A DNA stretch of 64,000 nt from Oscillospiraceae bacterium. Lineage in GTDB: Bacteria; Bacillota; Clostridia; Oscillospirales; Ruminococcaceae. The stretch covers positions 186,001 to 250,000 of the forward strand of contig JAFTTI010000008.1 in NCBI GenBank assembly GCA_017466865.1, written 5' to 3'. The notes below the pieces were generated by a model. It worked only from the letters and a program-made list of their open reading frames with translations. It was not told the DNA's origin and did not search any database. A program made the translations under genes and the position numbers. This document shows, in pieces, positions 28,684 to 35,407 of the stretch. How positions within the stretch are numbered: the first letter of the stretch is position 1; every line of letters begins with the position of its first letter.

Positions 28684-29037
28684 TTAAAGCGCTGCCTTTG
28701 CCTGTTCAACGATAGATGTAAAGCCTGCAGGATCGTTGATAGCGATTTCAGAAAGCATCTTACGGTTAAGTGTAATTCCTGCCTTCTTGAGACCATTCAT
28801 AAGTGTTGAATAGTTCATACCATTCATCTTTGCAGCAGCAGAAATTCTTGAGATCCAGAGCTGTCTGAATTCACGTTTTTTCTGCTTTCTTCCAATGTAA
28901 GCATAATTGCCCGATTTCATTACAGCCTGTTTAGCCATCTTAAAATGCTTACTCTTGCTACCCCAATAACCCTTTGCGAGTTTAAGAGTTTTATTTCTTC
29001 TCTTGCGAGTCATCATTGCTCCCTTAACACGAGCCAT
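28684..29037 (-). CDS. rplT: 50S ribosomal protein L20
   Basis: 117 aa, normal length. L20 is needed early in 50S assembly and in Firmicutes represses its own operon. Motifs: [17 protein letters not shown]-like N-terminus (here [17 protein letters not shown]), [20 protein letters not shown], and [15 protein letters not shown]. It ends the infC-rpmI-rplT operon before a terminator. Confidence 0.99.
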   Translation of the reverse strand: MARVKGAMMTRKRRNKTLKLAKGYWGSKSKHFKMAKQAVMKSGNYAYIGRKQKKREFRQLWISRISAAAKMNGMNYSTLMNGLKKAGITLNRKMLSEIAINDPAGFTSIVEQAKAAL

Positions 29038-29083
29038 ATTCTTCTACCTCCGTATTGTTGTTTTCGTTCTTAATGCTTACCGA

Positions 29084-29281
29084 TTACTTGTAAGGAAGCA
29101 TTTCCTTGATTGCTGCTACATTTGTTGCGTCTGCAATTCCGCCAACACGGAGCTGTCTCTTACGCTTTGTAGCCATCTGATTGAGTCTGTGTCTCTTGTT
29201 TGTGTGCTGGAACTTCACCTTACCATTTTTAGTAAGCTTAAAACGTTTCTTAGCACCAGAATGTGTCTTTAACTTTGGCAT
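29084..29281 (-). CDS. rpmI: 50S ribosomal protein L35
   Basis: 65 aa. The N-terminus [20 protein letters not shown] and the [15 protein letters not shown] stretch are characteristic. It lies between infC (15 bp) and rplT (46 bp) in the standard operon. Confidence 0.99.
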   Translation of the reverse strand: MPKLKTHSGAKKRFKLTKNGKVKFQHTNKRHRLNQMATKRKRQLRVGGIADATNVAAIKEMLPYK

Positions 29282-29296
29282 TTGTATTTTCCTCCC

Positions 29297-29821
29297 TTAT
29301 TTTGATGATTTCGGTGTGATAAACATTACGAGAGCGCGGCCCTCTGATTTAATCGGCTTATCAACAACACCGAATTCAATACAAGCTTCTTTAAAACGTT
29401 CAAGTAATTCTTCACCGAGATGAGGGTGAGCAATTGCACGTTTCTTAAAACGAACAGAAACTTTTATCTTATCTCCGCCCTGAAGAAACTTAGCGGCCTG
29501 ATTTACTTTTGTTTCAAAATCGTGAGTGTCGATGCTTGAGAACATTCTTATCTCTTTAACTTCAACAACCTTCTGATTTTTTCTTGCTTCCTTTTCTCTC
29601 TTTGACTGTTCAAAAAGATACTTTCCATAATCCATTATTCTGCATACAGGCGGAACAGCATTTGGTGAAATCTTAACAAGGTCAAGTTCGCTTTCTTCAG
29701 CGAGTTTAAGAGCTTCTTTAGCAGAAATGATACCAACCTGAGCACCATCTGCCCCAATCAAACGAATTTCTTTATCCCTAATTTCCTCGTTGATTTCGAG
29801 TTCTTTTTCTTTAGTACTGAT
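29297..29821 (-). CDS. infC: Translation initiation factor IF-3, likely ATC start
   Basis: 174 aa if initiation is at ATC 29821-29819, which lies 9 nt after GGAGG and in frame with the IF-3 sequence STKEKELEINEEIRD. No ATG, GTG or TTG follows that site at a suitable distance; the only standard in-frame start, TTG 29851, lies upstream of the ribosome-binding site and would translate it. IF-3 checks the initiator tRNA and start codon and is known to be encoded from rare start codons such as AUU in E. coli and Bacillus, allowing autoregulation. Domain motifs: EIRDKEIRLIGADGAQVG, PPVCRIMDYGKYLFEQSK and the C-terminal HPHLGEELLERF. Confidence 0.95.
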   Translation of the reverse strand: MSTKEKELEINEEIRDKEIRLIGADGAQVGIISAKEALKLAEESELDLVKISPNAVPPVCRIMDYGKYLFEQSKREKEARKNQKVVEVKEIRMFSSIDTHDFETKVNQAAKFLQGGDKIKVSVRFKKRAIAHPHLGEELLERFKEACIEFGVVDKPIKSEGRALVMFITPKSSK

Positions 29822-29854
29822 AGTGAAGCACCTCCGTAATATCAAAACCAATTA

Positions 29855-29891
29855 TAAAAAATTCGAGCGCGAACAAGATCCGTTCACGCTC
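29855..29891 (-). terminator. Attenuator hairpin in the infC leader
   Basis: Minus-strand 10-bp stem GAGCGTGAAC with GTTCGCGCTC (one T-G pair), then GAATTTTTTATAAT. It lies about 30 bp before the infC ribosome-binding site and would stop transcription before infC. Confidence 0.88.
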
Positions 29892-29996
29892 ATAACTCAA
29901 GTTCTACACACATCAATAATGTATATTTCTCTTTGTTATTTACCCGAGTCACTCATAGGTGCTAAGGTGAGAACGAATTGTTCTGCTTTGTTTTAC
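29855..29996 (-). promoter_or_regulatory. L20-type leader of the infC-rpmI-rplT operon
   Basis: A roughly 175-nt leader between the promoter and infC ends in a strong terminator. In Firmicutes this position holds the L20 leader, where excess L20 promotes early termination. The identity rests on context and the terminator; a covariance-model match was not possible here. Confidence 0.7.
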
Positions 29997-30002
29997 TTGT
30001 CT

Positions 30003-30031
30003 ATTATACACTCTGCAAAATCTCTTGTCAA
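30003..30031 (-). promoter_or_regulatory. Consensus sigma-A promoter of infC operon
   Basis: TTGACA (30031-30026), exactly 17 bp, TATAAT (30008-30003) on the minus strand. Both hexamers match consensus. Confidence 0.92.
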
Positions 30032-30059
30032 GTGTTTTTTGAAATTTTTTCATATTTTT

Positions 30060-30698
30060 TTAAAAAAGCGCCAATTCATATATATTTTCAACTTTTTCAG
30101 CAATAAAATCTGCACCTGATAAAACAAATTCCTCTTTATTTCCGTATCCGTAAAGAACCGCCATCGATTTTATCCCGTTTTTCTTTGCGCCTATTATATC
30201 GTATTTTCTGTCCCCTACCATAATACAACCCGACTTATCGTATCCGCCAAGTTCAATAACCCTGGCTATAATATCAGATTTGTCACAAAATTTCCCTTCG
30301 AGATCGCTGCCAACAACAATATCAAAATACTTTCTTATTTCAAAACTTTCAAGTATCTTGTCTGTATATATCTGAGGTTTTGATGTCGCGACGCAAAGCT
30401 TAACACCACTTGAAGATAATCTTTCAAGAAGTCCCTTTATACCATCATAAATGCTATTTTCATATATTCCCTTTTCTGAATATCTTTTTCGGAATACATT
30501 TGTTATCTCAAATGCTTTTTCTTCAGAAAATCCATAAAATTCTTGAAAAGCAAGATGCGCAGGAGGGCCTAAAAACATTCCGAGGTTTTCCGTGCCTTCT
30601 TCTATGCCATAACAAGACAGAGCATACTGTATTGATTTTAATATTCCTTCTCTCGAATCTGTCAATGTACCATCAAGATCGAACAAAACAGTTTTCAT
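30060..30698 (-). CDS. HAD-family phosphatase (phosphoglycolate phosphatase-like)
   Basis: 212 aa from ATG 30698 behind GGGTGA; in-frame starts further upstream (up to 30746) overlap the promoter and are rejected. HAD motifs: FDLDGTLTDS (residues 5-14, nucleophile Asp), ATSKP (motif II), and MVGDRKYDIIGAKKNG (motif IV). The helical cap at residues 15-85 marks subclass I, as in phosphoglycolate phosphatase and pyrophosphatase PpaX. The substrate is not decided by sequence. It is divergent from pyrE with overlapping promoters. Confidence 0.9.
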   Translation of the reverse strand: MKTVLFDLDGTLTDSREGILKSIQYALSCYGIEEGTENLGMFLGPPAHLAFQEFYGFSEEKAFEITNVFRKRYSEKGIYENSIYDGIKGLLERLSSSGVKLCVATSKPQIYTDKILESFEIRKYFDIVVGSDLEGKFCDKSDIIARVIELGGYDKSGCIMVGDRKYDIIGAKKNGIKSMAVLYGYGNKEEFVLSGADFIAEKVENIYELALF

Positions 30699-30717
30699 AT
30701 CATTTTCACCCATAAAT

Positions 30718-30746
30718 ATTTTATCACTCATACTCTTGAAATGCAA
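30718..30746 (-). promoter_or_regulatory. Promoter of the HAD phosphatase gene
   Basis: TTGCAT (30746-30741), 17 bp, TAAAAT (30723-30718) on the minus strand. Its -35 shares base 30741 with the -35 of the divergent pyrE promoter. Confidence 0.6.
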
Positions 30747-30770
30747 TAGATAATATGATAAAATATTATC
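30736..30770 (+). promoter_or_regulatory. Promoter of pyrE with inverted repeat over the -10
   Basis: TTGAAA (30736-30741), 17 bp, TAAAAT (30759-30764). A perfect 8-bp inverted repeat GATAATAT/ATATTATC (30749-30756 and 30763-30770) covers the -10 region and may be an operator. No PyrR-type attenuator is seen in the short leader. Confidence 0.65.
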
Positions 30771-30800
30771 AATAACACAAATCGAAAGGACGTTGTAAAA

Positions 30801-31454
30801 ATGACTTACAAAGAAAGTTTTATTAAATTTATGGTAGAATGCGGAGTTCTTACATTTGGAGATTTCACTCTCAAGAGCGGAAGAAAAGCTCCCTACTTCA
30901 TCAATACAGGTAATTACAACACAGGTAAGCAGCTTGCAAAACTTGGTGAATTCTATGCTGAATGTATAAAAGAAAATAACATCGATGTTGAAACACTTTT
31001 TGGACCCGCATATAAAGGTATTCCTCTTGCAGTAGCATGTGCTTCAGCTCTTTACAACAAATACGATACAGAAGTAAACTACTGTTTCGACAGAAAAGAA
31101 GCAAAAGACCATGGCGAAGGTGGAGTTATCGTAGGAAAGAAACTCTCAGACGGTGAAAAAGTCGTTATCATCGAAGATGTTATTACAGCAGGCACCGCCA
31201 TCAGACAGGTACTCCCCGTTCTCAAGGCCGCTGCTGATGTAAATATCACAGGAATGGTTATCTCTGTTGACAGAATGGAAAAAGGGCAGGGAGAATACTC
31301 TGCTGTTCAGGAAGTTTACAACGAATTCGGAATTAAGATCTACCCTATCGTTACAGTAAATGATATTATTGATGCTATCAGAAACGGCGTTGTTGAAGGC
31401 AATGAATATCTTGATAAGATGCTCGAATACAGAAAAACATACGGCGTTGAATAA
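30801..31454 (+). CDS. pyrE: Orotate phosphoribosyltransferase
   Basis: 217 aa. It joins orotate and PRPP to give OMP in pyrimidine synthesis. Motifs: FTLKSGRKAPYFINTG near the N-terminus, GPAYKGIPLAVACASAL, RKEAKDHGEGG and the PRPP loop VVIIEDVITAGTAIR (about residue 118). Ribosome-binding site GAAAGGA. The other pyr genes are not in this window, so pyrE stands apart with a small unknown gene behind it. Confidence 0.97.
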   Translation: MTYKESFIKFMVECGVLTFGDFTLKSGRKAPYFINTGNYNTGKQLAKLGEFYAECIKENNIDVETLFGPAYKGIPLAVACASALYNKYDTEVNYCFDRKEAKDHGEGGVIVGKKLSDGEKVVIIEDVITAGTAIRQVLPVLKAAADVNITGMVISVDRMEKGQGEYSAVQEVYNEFGIKIYPIVTVNDIIDAIRNGVVEGNEYLDKMLEYRKTYGVE

Positions 31455-31479
31455 TATTTTCAGATTGTGAGTGATAAAG

Positions 31480-31839
31480 ATGTATTCATCTGAATATTGT
31501 GATGTGAATTGCAACGAAAAGCATAATGTCGTGTTCGTTAAATGGAAGAAATTCTGCTGTAATGAAGATTACAGAAATCCGTTGATGTGTGCTCTTGATA
31601 TAATCAATGAACACAAATGCGATTATGTCGCTGACACAAGAACAGGATTTGAAAATATCCCTGAAGACACAAAATGGGTTGCTGATTATTTCATGCCTAA
31701 AGCTGTTGAATACGGTTGCAAATGTATTTACTTCATAATAGACGAAAACAATTCGCTCAAAGAAGAACTCGAGGGACAAGCATCTGATTCTTCAGATTTA
31801 ATAGAATTCAGATATATTTACAGCCTGGAAGAAATATAA
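31480..31839 (+). CDS. Small STAS/SpoIIAA-like protein of unknown function
   Basis: 119 aa from ATG 31480 (a GTG at 31471 in frame is an alternative; neither has a strong ribosome-binding site, GAGTGAT being the best). The layout NVVFVKWKKFCCNEDYRNPLMCALDIINEHKC, then DYVADTRTGFENIPEDTKWVADYFMPKA, resembles the compact alpha/beta STAS-like fold with a Trp-containing central helix (key residues given in place of the full string: VKWKKF, ADTRTG, WVADYF). The role is unknown. It follows pyrE by 25 bp and ends at a terminator, so it is probably cotranscribed with pyrE. Confidence 0.75.
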   Translation: MYSSEYCDVNCNEKHNVVFVKWKKFCCNEDYRNPLMCALDIINEHKCDYVADTRTGFENIPEDTKWVADYFMPKAVEYGCKCIYFIIDENNSLKEELEGQASDSSDLIEFRYIYSLEEI

Positions 31840-31840
31840 C

Positions 31841-31877
31841 AAAAAGCGTCTGCAAAATGCAGGCGCTTATTTTATCT
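31841..31877 (+). terminator. Bidirectional terminator pyrE unit / GNAT gene
   Basis: 11-bp stem AAGCGTCTGCA with TGCAGGCGCTT (31844-31868); T-rich on the plus side (ATTTTAT) and TTTTTG on the minus side. Confidence 0.8.
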
Positions 31878-31885
31878 TATCACAA

Positions 31886-32377
31886 CTAAAAATGATATGT
31901 ATACATTACTTCCCTTAAGTCTTTCCCACCAATATTATCATTAATATACTCATCAGAACAAATAAACCCATTCTTTTCATAAAATCTTCTTGCTCTGAGA
32001 TTATCTTCTAAAACCCATAAAAGTATCTTGTCATAACCCAAAGATTTTAATTCATCGACGCATTTTTTCAAAAGATAATTTCCATATCCTTTGCCCATAT
32101 AATCAGGTAAGAAATATATTGAAACTATTTCTCCATAGTCATTGTATTGTTCCCATCTTGATTTACAGAAACTTGCCGTACCTATTATAACTCCATTTTC
32201 AATCAAAACAAGATTGTTCATTCCTTCTCTATTTATCCTATTCGCCCAACGGCCTTTCGGAATACTATCAAGATAATCCTGTGGAACGATACCCTTATAT
32301 GCAAACTTCCAGCTGTTTTCGTATATATTGCTTATTTCAAACAAATCATCCGCCTGATTTATATATCTGATTTCCAT
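31886..32377 (-). CDS. GNAT family N-acetyltransferase
   Basis: 163 aa from ATG 32377 behind AGAGGGGTG; the longer in-frame start at 32446 runs through the promoter. The acetyl-CoA loop is at VSIYFLPDYMGKGYGNYLLK (residues about 87-106), followed by the conserved LWVLEDNLRARRFYEKNGF. The acceptor substrate cannot be predicted. Promoter TTGACT-17-TATGAT lies at 32411-32439 on the minus strand. Confidence 0.9.
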   Translation of the reverse strand: MEIRYINQADDLFEISNIYENSWKFAYKGIVPQDYLDSIPKGRWANRINREGMNNLVLIENGVIIGTASFCKSRWEQYNDYGEIVSIYFLPDYMGKGYGNYLLKKCVDELKSLGYDKILLWVLEDNLRARRFYEKNGFICSDEYINDNIGGKDLREVMYTYHF

Positions 32378-32410
32378 TATAGCACCCCTCTGTAATCTGC
32401 ATTCGGCTTG

Positions 32411-32439
32411 ATCATACCATAAATTTCTAGAAAAGTCAA
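32411..32439 (-). promoter_or_regulatory. Promoter of the GNAT gene
   Basis: TTGACT (32439-32434), 17 bp, TATGAT (32416-32411) on the minus strand. Confidence 0.65.
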
Positions 32440-32482
32440 TCAACAAACAAAAAGCACCTCTGACAAAAATCAGAAGTGCTTT
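32440..32482 (-). terminator. Terminator of rubrerythrin gene
   Basis: Minus-strand stem AAAGCACTTCTGA with TCAGAGGTGCTTT (one mismatch), then a T-rich tract TTTGTTTGTTG. It overlaps the -35 of the downstream GNAT gene. Confidence 0.82.
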
Positions 32483-32497
32483 TATTATACTGTAAAA

Positions 32498-33136
32498 TTA
32501 ATAGTTTTCAGCGTGGATTTCAAAGTAGCTCTGAGGATGGGCACATACAGGACATACTTCGGGAGATTTCATACCAACAACGATATGTCCGCAGTTGCGA
32601 CATTCCCAAACCTTGATTTCGCTCTTAGCGAATACTTCCTGCATCTTAACATTCTTAAGAAGAGCACGATATCTTTCTTCATGATGCTTTTCAATTTCGC
32701 CAACCATACGGAATTTAGCAGCGAGTTCTGTAAATCCTTCTTCTTCGGCTGTCTTAGCGAATTCCTCGTACATGTCTGTCCATTCATAGTTTTCACCATC
32801 AGCAGCAGCTTCGAGATTCTGAGCTGTATCACCTATGCCGTTAAGTTCCTTAAACCACATTTTAGCATGTTCTTTTTCGTTATCAGCTGTTTTGAGGAAG
32901 AGAGCAGCAATCTGTTCAAAGCCTTCCTTCTTAGCCTTTGAAGCGAAGTATGTGTATTTATTTCTTGCCTGAGACTCACCAGCGAATGCAGCTTCAAGGT
33001 TCTTTTCAGTTTTTGTTCCTGCATATTTCGACTTTTCAGCAACTGCTTCTACCTTATCAGAATTGCACTTAGGACAGGTTGTAGCATTATTCGCCTCAAA
33101 AATTTCTCCGCATACTAAACATTTGTACTTTGCCAT
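32498..33136 (-). CDS. Rubrerythrin with N- and C-terminal rubredoxin-type zinc/iron knots
   Basis: 212 aa. The core is a ferritin-like diiron domain ([39 protein letters not shown]) that reduces hydrogen peroxide in anaerobes. The C-terminus has the normal rubredoxin site CRNC...CPVC. The N-terminus adds a second CLVC...CPKC knot in residues 6-24, so the chain has the layout rubredoxin-ferritin-rubredoxin. Its promoter has an inverted repeat at the transcription start. Role in oxidative stress is known for the family; the benefit of the second knot is not. Confidence 0.93.
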   Translation of the reverse strand: MAKYKCLVCGEIFEANNATTCPKCNSDKVEAVAEKSKYAGTKTEKNLEAAFAGESQARNKYTYFASKAKKEGFEQIAALFLKTADNEKEHAKMWFKELNGIGDTAQNLEAAADGENYEWTDMYEEFAKTAEEEGFTELAAKFRMVGEIEKHHEERYRALLKNVKMQEVFAKSEIKVWECRNCGHIVVGMKSPEVCPVCAHPQSYFEIHAENY

Positions 33137-33162
33137 AATTAAATCATCCTTTCATTACAAAT

Positions 33163-33190
33163 TTGCAGAAATATTTGTCTTCTGCAACTT
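33163..33190 (-). promoter_or_regulatory. Inverted repeat at the start of the rubrerythrin transcript
   Basis: On the minus strand TTGCAGAA pairs with TTCTGCAA around a 9-nt spacer, starting a few bases after the -10 box. It could be an operator or a 5' mRNA hairpin. It does not match the PerR box. Confidence 0.45.
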
Positions 33191-33195
33191 GAAAT

Positions 33196-33224
33196 ATTAT
33201 ATCATATTTATTGCAAAATGTAAA
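33196..33224 (-). promoter_or_regulatory. Promoter of rubrerythrin gene
   Basis: TTTACA (33224-33219), 17 bp, TATAAT (33201-33196) on the minus strand. Confidence 0.75.
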
Positions 33225-33313
33225 GATATTTTTTAAAAATTCACAACAAATAACAACATATATTCACACGATATATTTTGTCCCAATTATGTAAAATAAT
33301 GCATGCTTTTTTA

Positions 33314-33342
33314 TTGACTCAGCAATAACATATTGTTATAAT
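33314..33342 (+). promoter_or_regulatory. Promoter of the plus-strand VOC gene
   Basis: TTGACT (33314-33319), 17 bp, TATAAT (33337-33342). The start codon follows 25 bp later behind AGAGGTG. Confidence 0.78.
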
Positions 33343-33366
33343 TATATAATAAAAGAGGTGTTTGTA

Positions 33367-33750
33367 ATGATAATAGAACATATAGCAATGTATGTAAACG
33401 ATTTAGAAGCAACAAGAGATTTTTTTATAAAATACTTCAATGCAAAATCGAATGATGGCTATCACAATAAATCCACAGAATTCCGTTCTTATTTTCTGAG
33501 TTTTGACAGTGGTGCAAGACTTGAAATCATGAATAAACCCGAATTAAAAGATGACGAAAAATCATTATTAAGAACAGGATTTATTCATATTGCTTTCAGT
33601 TTAGGAAGTAAAGCAGCCGTAGACGAACTTACTGAAAAACTCAAATCCGATGGGTATGACATTGTCAGCGGTCCAAGAACAACCGGCGATGGCTACTACG
33701 AAAGCTGTATAATAGGAATTGAAGGAAATCAAATTGAAATAACTGAATAA
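33367..33750 (+). CDS. VOC-family (glyoxalase-fold) protein
   Basis: 127 aa from ATG 33367, spaced well from AGAGGTG; an in-frame GTG at 33358 lies in that site. Two beta-alpha-beta-beta-beta units are visible: IIEHIAMYVNDLEATRDFF with a metal His at the start and FIHIAFSLGSK in the middle, ending in CIIGIEGNQIEITE. The His/Glu pattern fits glyoxalase I/fosfomycin-resistance-like metal sites, but the substrate is unknown. Single-gene unit. Confidence 0.88.
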   Translation: MIIEHIAMYVNDLEATRDFFIKYFNAKSNDGYHNKSTEFRSYFLSFDSGARLEIMNKPELKDDEKSLLRTGFIHIAFSLGSKAAVDELTEKLKSDGYDIVSGPRTTGDGYYESCIIGIEGNQIEITE

Positions 33751-33788
33751 AAACAAGCGTATGTAAATCATACGCTTGTTTTTTCTTT
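33751..33788 (+). terminator. Bidirectional terminator, VOC gene / alpha-beta hydrolase gene
   Basis: Perfect 13-bp stem AAACAAGCGTATG with CATACGCTTGTTT and a 5-nt loop, then TTTTCTTTT on the plus side. The stop codon of the convergent hydrolase gene lies at the edge of the loop. Confidence 0.9.
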
Positions 33789-34568
33789 TATATAATCAAT
33801 AACATCGTCCTTGGTAAAATAATCTTCGTGATGAATATCATTAAAAATTTTCAATTCCGAATTTTCAAAACATTCAGAAACTTTTTTCTGTAAAGAAGAA
33901 TCCAATGTAGTATCCGCATCAGATCCTATAACATATACAGAACATGAAACATCTTCTGCATATTCTGATATTTTTATATTATTTGAAATAAAAACTCTTA
34001 AAGGTCCAAAGAAAACAGGAGTCATTTTATTATACAAATCCGAAACATCACGATAACCCGCCGCTAAAACAAGATACTCCGTTTCCCTCACACTTGCAAG
34101 ATATGTGGCCATTCCCGTTCCATAGCTATGTCCCATAATCACAACCTTCGCTTGTGGATATTCTTTTTTCGCCCAGTCATATATTTCAACAGCAGTTTTC
34201 TGCATAGTTTTAAGATTCATTTTGCCTTTACTATCCTGAGTACCATAATAATCTGCTGATATAAAAGGACAATCAAATTTCTCTGAATATTCAGCGACAG
34301 AATTATATGCGATGTATCCCGAACCACCAAAAAATATAATTACTTTATCTGATGATTTTTCAAGATTATATCCATATCCTGTTAATGTATCGTTAAATCG
34401 GATAAATTGTGGTTGGTATGACACTTGTTCGGTTTTTTTAGCATTTTTATAAAAAGAATAACTGACAGTCTGCATAATGAAATTACATGAAAATCCTATT
34501 ATTAAAAACCACATCAGTATCATCAAAATTATTCTGATTATCTCCATTGTCTTTTCCCTTTTAAACAT
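33768..34568 (-). CDS. Membrane-anchored alpha/beta hydrolase
   Basis: 266 aa. ATG 34568 has a good AGAGGAAAT site. Residues 8-30 (MEIIRIILMILMWFLIIGFS, key hydrophobic stretch) form one membrane helix. The hydrolase domain has the nucleophile elbow GHSYG (about residue 146), a probable acid in IGSDADTT and the His in DIHHEDYF, so the triad looks complete. Oxyanion region FFGGSGYIAYN. Substrate unknown; the domain could lie inside or outside. Confidence 0.87.
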   Translation of the reverse strand: MFKREKTMEIIRIILMILMWFLIIGFSCNFIMQTVSYSFYKNAKKTEQVSYQPQFIRFNDTLTGYGYNLEKSSDKVIIFFGGSGYIAYNSVAEYSEKFDCPFISADYYGTQDSKGKMNLKTMQKTAVEIYDWAKKEYPQAKVVIMGHSYGTGMATYLASVRETEYLVLAAGYRDVSDLYNKMTPVFFGPLRVFISNNIKISEYAEDVSCSVYVIGSDADTTLDSSLQKKVSECFENSELKIFNDIHHEDYFTKDDVIDYIKEKTSV

Positions 34569-34601
34569 AATTTATTTCCTCTGAAAGAATTTTATAAGAA
34601 C

Positions 34602-34630
34602 ATTTTACCATATCAATATATAAATTTCAA
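34602..34630 (-). promoter_or_regulatory. Promoter of the alpha/beta hydrolase gene
   Basis: TTGAAA (34630-34625), 17 bp, TAAAAT (34607-34602) on the minus strand. Confidence 0.65.
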
Positions 34631-34637
34631 TATAAAC

Positions 34638-34675
34638 AAAAACCACTTCCGATATACTTCAGAAGTGGTTTTATA
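34638..34675 (-). terminator. Terminator of pduL
   Basis: Minus-strand stem AAAACCACTTC with GAAGTGGTTTT and an inner loop, then TTTGTTT. It lies just before the hydrolase promoter. Confidence 0.82.
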
Positions 34676-34683
34676 TGTATTAA

Positions 34684-35262
34684 TTACATTTCAACAATGA
34701 TACCTGTAAGGTTAGCACCGGCACCAATTGCATTGCTTTCGTCTGTATCAATATGCATTGCTCTTGCAAATTTATCTGATACACGGCAAACAACATCACC
34801 GAGAACTGCTTTTCTTTCGGGAGTATCAATCTTAACCCACACTACATCCTTATCCTTAACGCCAAGTTCTTCAGCATCAGCAGGTGTAAGATGAATATGT
34901 CTCTTAGCAACGATTACGCCTTCTGAAATTTCAACTTCTCCACAAGGTCCTACGAGTTTGCAAGGTGCTGAGCCGGCAACATCTCCACTTTCTCTGATAG
35001 GTGCTGAAAGACCGATTGAACGAGCATCTGTAGCAGAAAGTTCAACCTGTGTAGCAGGTCTTACAGGTCCTAAAATAGAAACATTAGGAAGTTCCTTCTT
35101 AGGTCCTACAACAGTTACTCTTTCTTCGCAAGCAAACTGTCCGGGCTGAGAAAGGTCTTTCTTGTGAGTAAGAGTTGCACCCTTTCCAAAAAGTGTTTCC
35201 AATGCTTCCTGTGAAACATGAACATGTCTTGCAGATGTTTCAACAATAAATTCCTTTGACAT
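34684..35262 (-). CDS. pduL: PduL-type phosphate propanoyl/acetyltransferase
   Basis: 192 aa with the two PTAC domains and their zinc His motifs: SARHVHVS near residue 12 and AKRHIHLTPADAEELGV near 118, plus LGPVRPATQVELSATDA. It exchanges acyl-CoA and acyl-phosphate. The chain begins directly at the catalytic domain, without the N-terminal encapsulation peptide of microcompartment forms, and no shell protein gene is in the window, so a cytosolic acetate-forming role with acetate kinase is inferred. It is a single-gene unit with promoter and terminator. Confidence 0.95.
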   Translation of the reverse strand: MSKEFIVETSARHVHVSQEALETLFGKGATLTHKKDLSQPGQFACEERVTVVGPKKELPNVSILGPVRPATQVELSATDARSIGLSAPIRESGDVAGSAPCKLVGPCGEVEISEGVIVAKRHIHLTPADAEELGVKDKDVVWVKIDTPERKAVLGDVVCRVSDKFARAMHIDTDESNAIGAGANLTGIIVEM

Positions 35263-35296
35263 AGCAAAAGCCTCCTAAATAATTTTATCAATTTAC

Positions 35297-35325
35297 ATTT
35301 TACTACTTTTGAAAGCAAAATGCAA
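35297..35325 (-). promoter_or_regulatory. Promoter of pduL
   Basis: TTGCAT (35325-35320), 17 bp, TAAAAT (35302-35297) on the minus strand; AGGAGGC follows before ATG 35262. Confidence 0.65.
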
Positions 35326-35350
35326 GTCTTTTTGTATAGTAGCAAATTAT

Positions 35351-35379
35351 TTGAATATACATAATATGAAATATAAGAT
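35351..35379 (+). promoter_or_regulatory. Possible promoter of the PRK06851-like ATPase gene
   Basis: TTGAAT, 17 bp, TAAGAT on the plus strand, 30 bp before the start codon. The match is modest. Confidence 0.45.
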
Positions 35380-35407
35380 ATATCACTTATTTTATGGAGG
35401 AAAATAT

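Noticed and set aside
33163-33224. PerR or Fur box at the rubrerythrin promoter
   Set aside because: The inverted repeat does not fit the TTATAATnATTATAA pattern.
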